A DNA stretch of 64,000 bases, taken from Daedaleopsis sinensis (Eukaryota; Basidiomycota; Agaricomycetes; Polyporales; Polyporaceae). Of this stretch, positions 59,495-64,000 are shown piece by piece. The stretch is taken from assembly GCA_033807695.1 (NCBI GenBank), contig CM066301.1, positions 1,860,001-1,924,000 of the forward strand. Reading direction: 5' to 3'. Below the pieces are notes generated by a model that had not been told where the DNA came from, made no database searches, and worked only from the letters and a program-made list of their open reading frames with translations. Each line of letters opens with the position of its first letter. Positions within the stretch are counted from its first letter, which is position 1. A program made the translations under genes and the position numbers.

Positions 59495-62400
59495 ATGTCG
59501 CGCCCGCGCAACAATCTTGACGAGCTTCAGCGGAGACACGCCCTTCCCTCCGCATCCAGCCCCGCGACTCCCCAACCTACAGGCAGCAAGGCGTGTAAGT
59601 CTTTGTTTGCTATTGTGAATCTTCTGACACGCCCTGGGTCAGGCGAAGTTCAAGCCGGCCAAGTCTATCCCCACACCCAGCGGTGCGTCTATTATGACTG
59701 TCTTTATTCGCTAACTTCCCTGACCCTCCTCAAGTCCGCAAACTACCATCGTTCTCCACACCTGGCTGGAACAAAGTCAAACCACCTCCCCTAAAGCCCG
59801 CCGACAACAGCAACTCGTATATCAGTGTGTCGTCCGCTGAATCCACACCCCTCAATGCTTCCACGTCCAGTATCCCATCCAAGCGACTGTCCGCCGGCTG
59901 CTCTGATGATTTAATTCCTCCGTCTCCTCCGAAACGCCCAAAGACAGCTCATGCTCCGGATAAGGAGAACATCTTCTATGTTGACGCAGGAAAGGGCAAA
60001 GGGCGTGCGCGTGAACCTCCACGCACGCCCGTCTATTCGACTGGAGGGGGAGGGTCACGAACGACAGCTGCCTCATTCACCCCGCACACCTATGCCGTCC
60101 CCCTTGTAGCTAAGAATGACAGACCTGCCCGCACGTTGCGCGCAACCTTCGACGCACTACCTCATGATGTCGGCCTCGGTCAGGTATGAGCTAGCAGGCC
60201 AGCGGTGAGCGCTTTGGCTAACTATTGTCTCCCCTTAGAAAAACGAGAAGGAGTTGCGCGCTGCATGTGATACGGCGCAGGACTTGATAGAGGCCGTTGA
60301 CAAGCTGATTGGTGCAGCTCGAGCAGACCCCAATGAACCGAAGGACGTTGAGTTTCTCAATATTCTAAGGTATACTCCAAATCCGTCATCATTGTGTCTC
60401 TTCCACTCGTCTCACTGCTATGTCAGCGATTACATCGAGAAACGACAAACGGCGAGCCGTGCCGAGCTGAAAGCGATACAGCGTGGTGAACGATCTGCGG
60501 CTCCAGCGAGCACTATAGCTGCCTCCGTTGATACTGTGGCCACTGGGTCGACTACCTTGGTCGATAATGAGCTATCCTGGAACTCTAATCCTGTCGTACC
60601 TCGCGATCCTGTTGACGACCGGATGACCTGGGATGCAGGTCCCGTTGCCGGTCCATCTACTATCGACGCCACATTCGACGCTGACGAGCAGCTCTGGAAC
60701 TCCTTTGAAGACGAGCCGATCGACCTTACCGACCTCCCAGACGATGCTGCTGTCCCCACACCCGCCACGCCGCCTGCGACTCAACCCCGTTCCGCTCTGC
60801 TGTCTCGTGCACCATCACCTCTTGTCGAGCCTGAAGTTGTCTATGAGCCGACGACCCTCACGCAGCGCACGTACTTCAGCAAGATCATGGACGCTTTGAA
60901 CAAGACGTTCAAGCTGAAGTCATTCCGTCCCCAGCAGTTCGAGGCTATCTGCGCAGCGATGGAGGGTCGAGACGTTTTCGTCCTGTTCCCTACCGGCAGT
61001 GGCAAGAGTCTGACGTTCCAGATACCCGCCGTCTGTCAAGACGGTGTCACGATCGTCATCAGCCCGCTCAGGTCCCTGATGAGCGACCAGGTGGAAGGCC
61101 TTCGCAGACACGGGGTCGACGTTGCGAAATTGACCGGTGACATGAGCGAAGGTGCCAAGCGAGAGGTTATGCAGAGGTTGTCGAGCAAGGACCGCAAGAA
61201 GCCAAGTCTAGTCTACGTTGCTCCAGAACAGCTCCAGATGAACGCCGGTCTCTGCCGAATCTTGGAGTGGCTTAATGGACGCGGAGAACTTAAGCGGTTC
61301 GTTGTCGACGAGGCGCATTGTATCTCTGACTGGGGTCGGAGATTCCGAGACTCTGTATGTTTTCTCACTCAGCGTCGTAAACGTTCAGCTAATCCACCTC
61401 GGTCGTACAGTACACGCAGCTCACCGACCTCCGGAAGATGTATCCTACAGTGCCTATCAGTGCGCTCACTGCGACTGCCAATGCAGAGGTCGAGCGGGAT
61501 ATCATCGTCCGCCTTGGTATCCAAGACTGCGTCCGCCTCAAGCTATCTTTCAACAGGAAGAACCTCGACTACGACGTGCGCCTCAAGAAAACCGCGAAGG
61601 CAACTCTCGCGGAGATCGCGCAGTTCATACAAGGGAGTCATCAGAACGACACTGGCATCATCTACTGCCATTCTCGCAACAACTGCGAGGACGTGGCGAA
61701 GGCACTGCGCGATCAGTACAACATGCGCGCGAAGCATTATCATGCTAGTATGGACTCGGGCGATCGGGAGCGCGTTCAGAGGGAATGGAGTAGAGGGGAG
61801 GTTCTCGTCATCGTGGCCACGGTATGTTTTATGCCATGCATCTGTTTTCAGTCAGTACTCATCGCAATCGCAGGTCGCGTTTGGTATGGGTATTGACAAA
61901 GCTGACGGTGCGCCACATTACTTGAGGATCATGGTCTAGTGTATTGAAATCTGCCACAGTTCGCTACGTCATCCACTATTCTCTTCCGTCAACACTTGCG
62001 AAGTAAGTGTATTTCATGTATGCGGCCTCATAGACATGACCGACTGGTTGTGAACCCAGCTACTATCAAGAAACTGGCCGTGGAGGACGAGACGGCAAGC
62101 TTGCGAAGTGCATTCTCTGTATGTTCAAGTGCTCTTTTGCGTCGTGGCTATATAGGCTAAAACTATTTAGACTACAACTGGGGCGACGTCGCCACGCGTC
62201 TCGAGATGATCAGGAAGGAAGACAAAAATACGGAAGAGAAGCGTTGGCAAGAGGATGACCTCATGACCGTCTACCGGTACTGCACCAACGACGTGCGCTG
62301 CCGTCGCCAACAAGTACTCGCTTACTTCAGTGAGAAGTTCGACAAGGCGAACTGCAAGGATCTTTGCAACAACTGCCGCGATAAGACTCCCACCGAGACT

Positions 62401-63545
62401 GTCGACTACACGAAGGACGCAGCCAATGCTGTCCGCCTCTTGGCGAGCCTCAACCGAAACGGAGGCGCCTTGACGAAGCATATGTTCGTGAGCGCACTCA
62501 GAGGCAGCAAGATCAAACAGATGACGGAGAAGGGCTATGACAAGGACCCGAATTACGGTCCATGCAAGCATCTCGCCCAGAACATCGTGGAGCGTATCAC
62601 CGACGAGATGCTTTTCGAGGGTCTGTTGCATAGCATCCAGGTCCAGAAGGGAGAGTACAACCAGACGTATATGCAGGCGAGTATCAAGTATACCCACCTA
62701 TCTAACAGACCACTCACAACCTTCTTCCAGGTCGGTCCCAAGGCCGATCGCCTGAGGAACGGCGAGATCAAGCTGGAGATCGAGTTCCGCAAGGGGGGTG
62801 CCGCCCGCCAGCGGAAGCCAACGAGTCGTGCCGCGCCAGACTACGACTCGGCGGGTCCCTCGCATGCAGGCCCCTCGCGCGTCGTCTCACGCAGCCGGAA
62901 GGCCAAGGCTGTCGTCGCCCTTGAGGAGGACCCGGCGGAGAAGCTGAGCCTCTATCGCGACGCTCCCGACGACGACCCGGATTTTGACGACATCGAGGAG
63001 TTCACAAGTCCCCCTCCTCCCGCCCGCCGGATGGGCACGCGCGCGGCGCCGTCTGCGTCGCAGTCCTTGGTGGAAGACTTGGAGTCGGACATCGAGGAGT
63101 ACGACGCTCCCCCCAAACCCAGAGTGGTGACGCTCGTCCAGCCGGAGGACCTCCCGTTCGCCGTTCCGGCGCCCGCGGGGGTTGACTTAGAGGTGGAGTG
63201 TCAGCGGGAGCTCTTCCTGCTCCGAGAGGAGGTACGCGGTGTCCGTTTTCCGCGCCCGTGAGCGACGACCTAATGTGCAGCTATCGCAGATGAGCGTTCC
63301 CGCCCGGCACATCGCCGAACTCCTGACGGACGAAGCGATCCAGCTCCTCGCAGTCTGCATGCCGAACGGTGAGCAGCTTCTTAGACACGAGTTTCTGCCT
63401 ATAGTCGACTTAACTGTGCGTCCTAGATGCCCCGCATCTGCAGGAGACTCTCGGAATGGAACACCTGGGCATAGAGCTCCTGGGAGAATGGCACAAGAAG
63501 GTCTTGAGTATATGCGCCAGATATCGCAGGCGACGAGGACATTGA
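59495..63545 (+). CDS. RecQ-family DNA helicase
   Basis: Roughly 1,100 residues; a 3'-5' helicase for recombination and fork repair, close to the SGS1/BLM group. The first 400 residues are disordered ([37 protein letters not shown]). The helicase starts [20 protein letters not shown], then motif [35 protein letters not shown], the DEAH box in [66 protein letters not shown] and [20 protein letters not shown]. The zinc region has [20 protein letters not shown] and DLCNNC. A winged-helix RQC-like part ([20 protein letters not shown]) and an acidic tail follow, ending [11 protein letters not shown]. The loop after the DEAH box reads GRRFR where the family has GHDFR or GRDFR. About a dozen introns. 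A clear HRDC domain is not seen. Confidence 0.9.
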
Positions 63546-63722
63546 GGATGATCGACGACTGGACATATACTTGTAGAGTGTTATCCGTTCGCCATTTCTT
63601 GAACATACATCTTGCGCCGTTGACTCGGAGGGACTCCGACTCGCCCGGCTGGAACATACATACATTAATAGCATCAGTCCCATCTTGTACCAAGTCTACC
63701 TACTGTACACCGTGCCACCATC

Positions 63723-64000
63723 CTATTCATCCTCGAGCCTGAACGTGCTGTACCACCCGTGATCGCCCTCCTCGACCGTGCTCGTCCGCGAGAAGTGCGA
63801 CTCGTGCGTGAGCCACGCGGACGTCCCGAACAGCCGCCCCGTCTCCTCGAGCAGCTCCTCGAGCGTGTCCACGAGGCTCTGCATCACCTCCTGCTCCGCG
63901 AACGCGTACACGAGCGAGAGCCCGAGCGCGTCCCGCTCCTCCTCGCGCGCGAGGCGAATGCACTCCTGCACGTGCGCCTCCAGATGCGCGAACGCGTGCC
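63723..64000 (-). CDS. 3' end of an unrecognised gene (partial)
   Basis: An open minus-strand frame enters from the right edge and ends at a TAG at 63723. The visible C-terminus is acidic and helical: HAFAHLEAHVQECIRLAREE, ALGLSLVYAFAEQEVMQSLV, DTLEELLEETGRLFGTSAWL, then THESHFSRTSTVEEGDHGWY and STFRLEDE. GC-rich coding bias supports it as real. I do not recognise the family from this part. It converges with the RecQ gene, 177 bp apart. Confidence 0.6.
   Translation of the reverse strand, partial: HAFAHLEAHVQECIRLAREEERDALGLSLVYAFAEQEVMQSLVDTLEELLEETGRLFGTSAWLTHESHFSRTSTVEEGDHGWYSTFRLEDE

Overview
The window looks like nuclear DNA of a filamentous basidiomycete, most likely an Agaricomycete of the polypore type. 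The evidence is: genes cut by many short GT-AG introns (about 50-70 bp), compact GC-rich coding sequence on both strands, short shared promoters between divergent genes, and a housekeeping set typical of fungi (ERG7, SKT5/CHS4, JHD1, AIM9-like, NUF2, RecQ). The exact species cannot be told from the sequence alone. Gene models below were spliced by eye from reading-frame continuity and splice sites, so exon ends are proposals.

Layout. (1) 1-13.1 kb is an accessory, rearranged region. A segment of about 3.2 kb at the left edge (copy A, 1-3204) recurs at 9479-13104 (copy B). Each copy holds the 3' end of a 6-phosphofructo-2-kinase/fructose-2,6-bisphosphatase gene (a remnant) and a GT8-like glycosyltransferase gene. 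Copy B carries a private 314-bp inverted-repeat element with a 3-bp target duplication inside an intron; copy A has lost the start codon of the glycosyltransferase and ends in an inverted scrap of the neighbouring PNKP gene. Between the copies lie gene-poor DNA, diverged tandem repeats and one candidate small seven-exon gene. (2) 13.2-41.5 kb is dense and conserved: polynucleotide kinase-phosphatase, a PITH-domain protein, an AIM9-like kinase-fold protein, lanosterol synthase, SKT5/CHS4, JHD1, PGK1, a CCDC9-like RGG protein, SDA1, GAL7, DDX41, malate dehydrogenase and an ADP-sugar Nudix hydrolase. (3) 41.8-52.6 kb is a tandem cluster of one uncharacterised membrane-protein family: four open genes and at least two decayed copies, all on the plus strand. 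(4) 53-64 kb returns to conserved genes: an ING-type PHD protein, an HSP20 protein with a long Q-rich N-terminus, NUF2, a RecQ helicase and the end of an unrecognised gene.

Function. The conserved genes serve central carbon metabolism (PGK1, malate dehydrogenase, GAL7), sterol and wall synthesis (ERG7, SKT5), ribosome and RNA work (SDA1, DDX41), DNA repair and chromosome segregation (PNKP, RecQ, NUF2) and chromatin (JHD1, ING). They are ordinary neighbours, not an operon. The most novel parts are the four-gene membrane-protein cluster, the recent duplication with its inverted-repeat insertion, a long inverted-repeat element in a PNKP intron, and 8-nt and 16-nt microexons in malate dehydrogenase.
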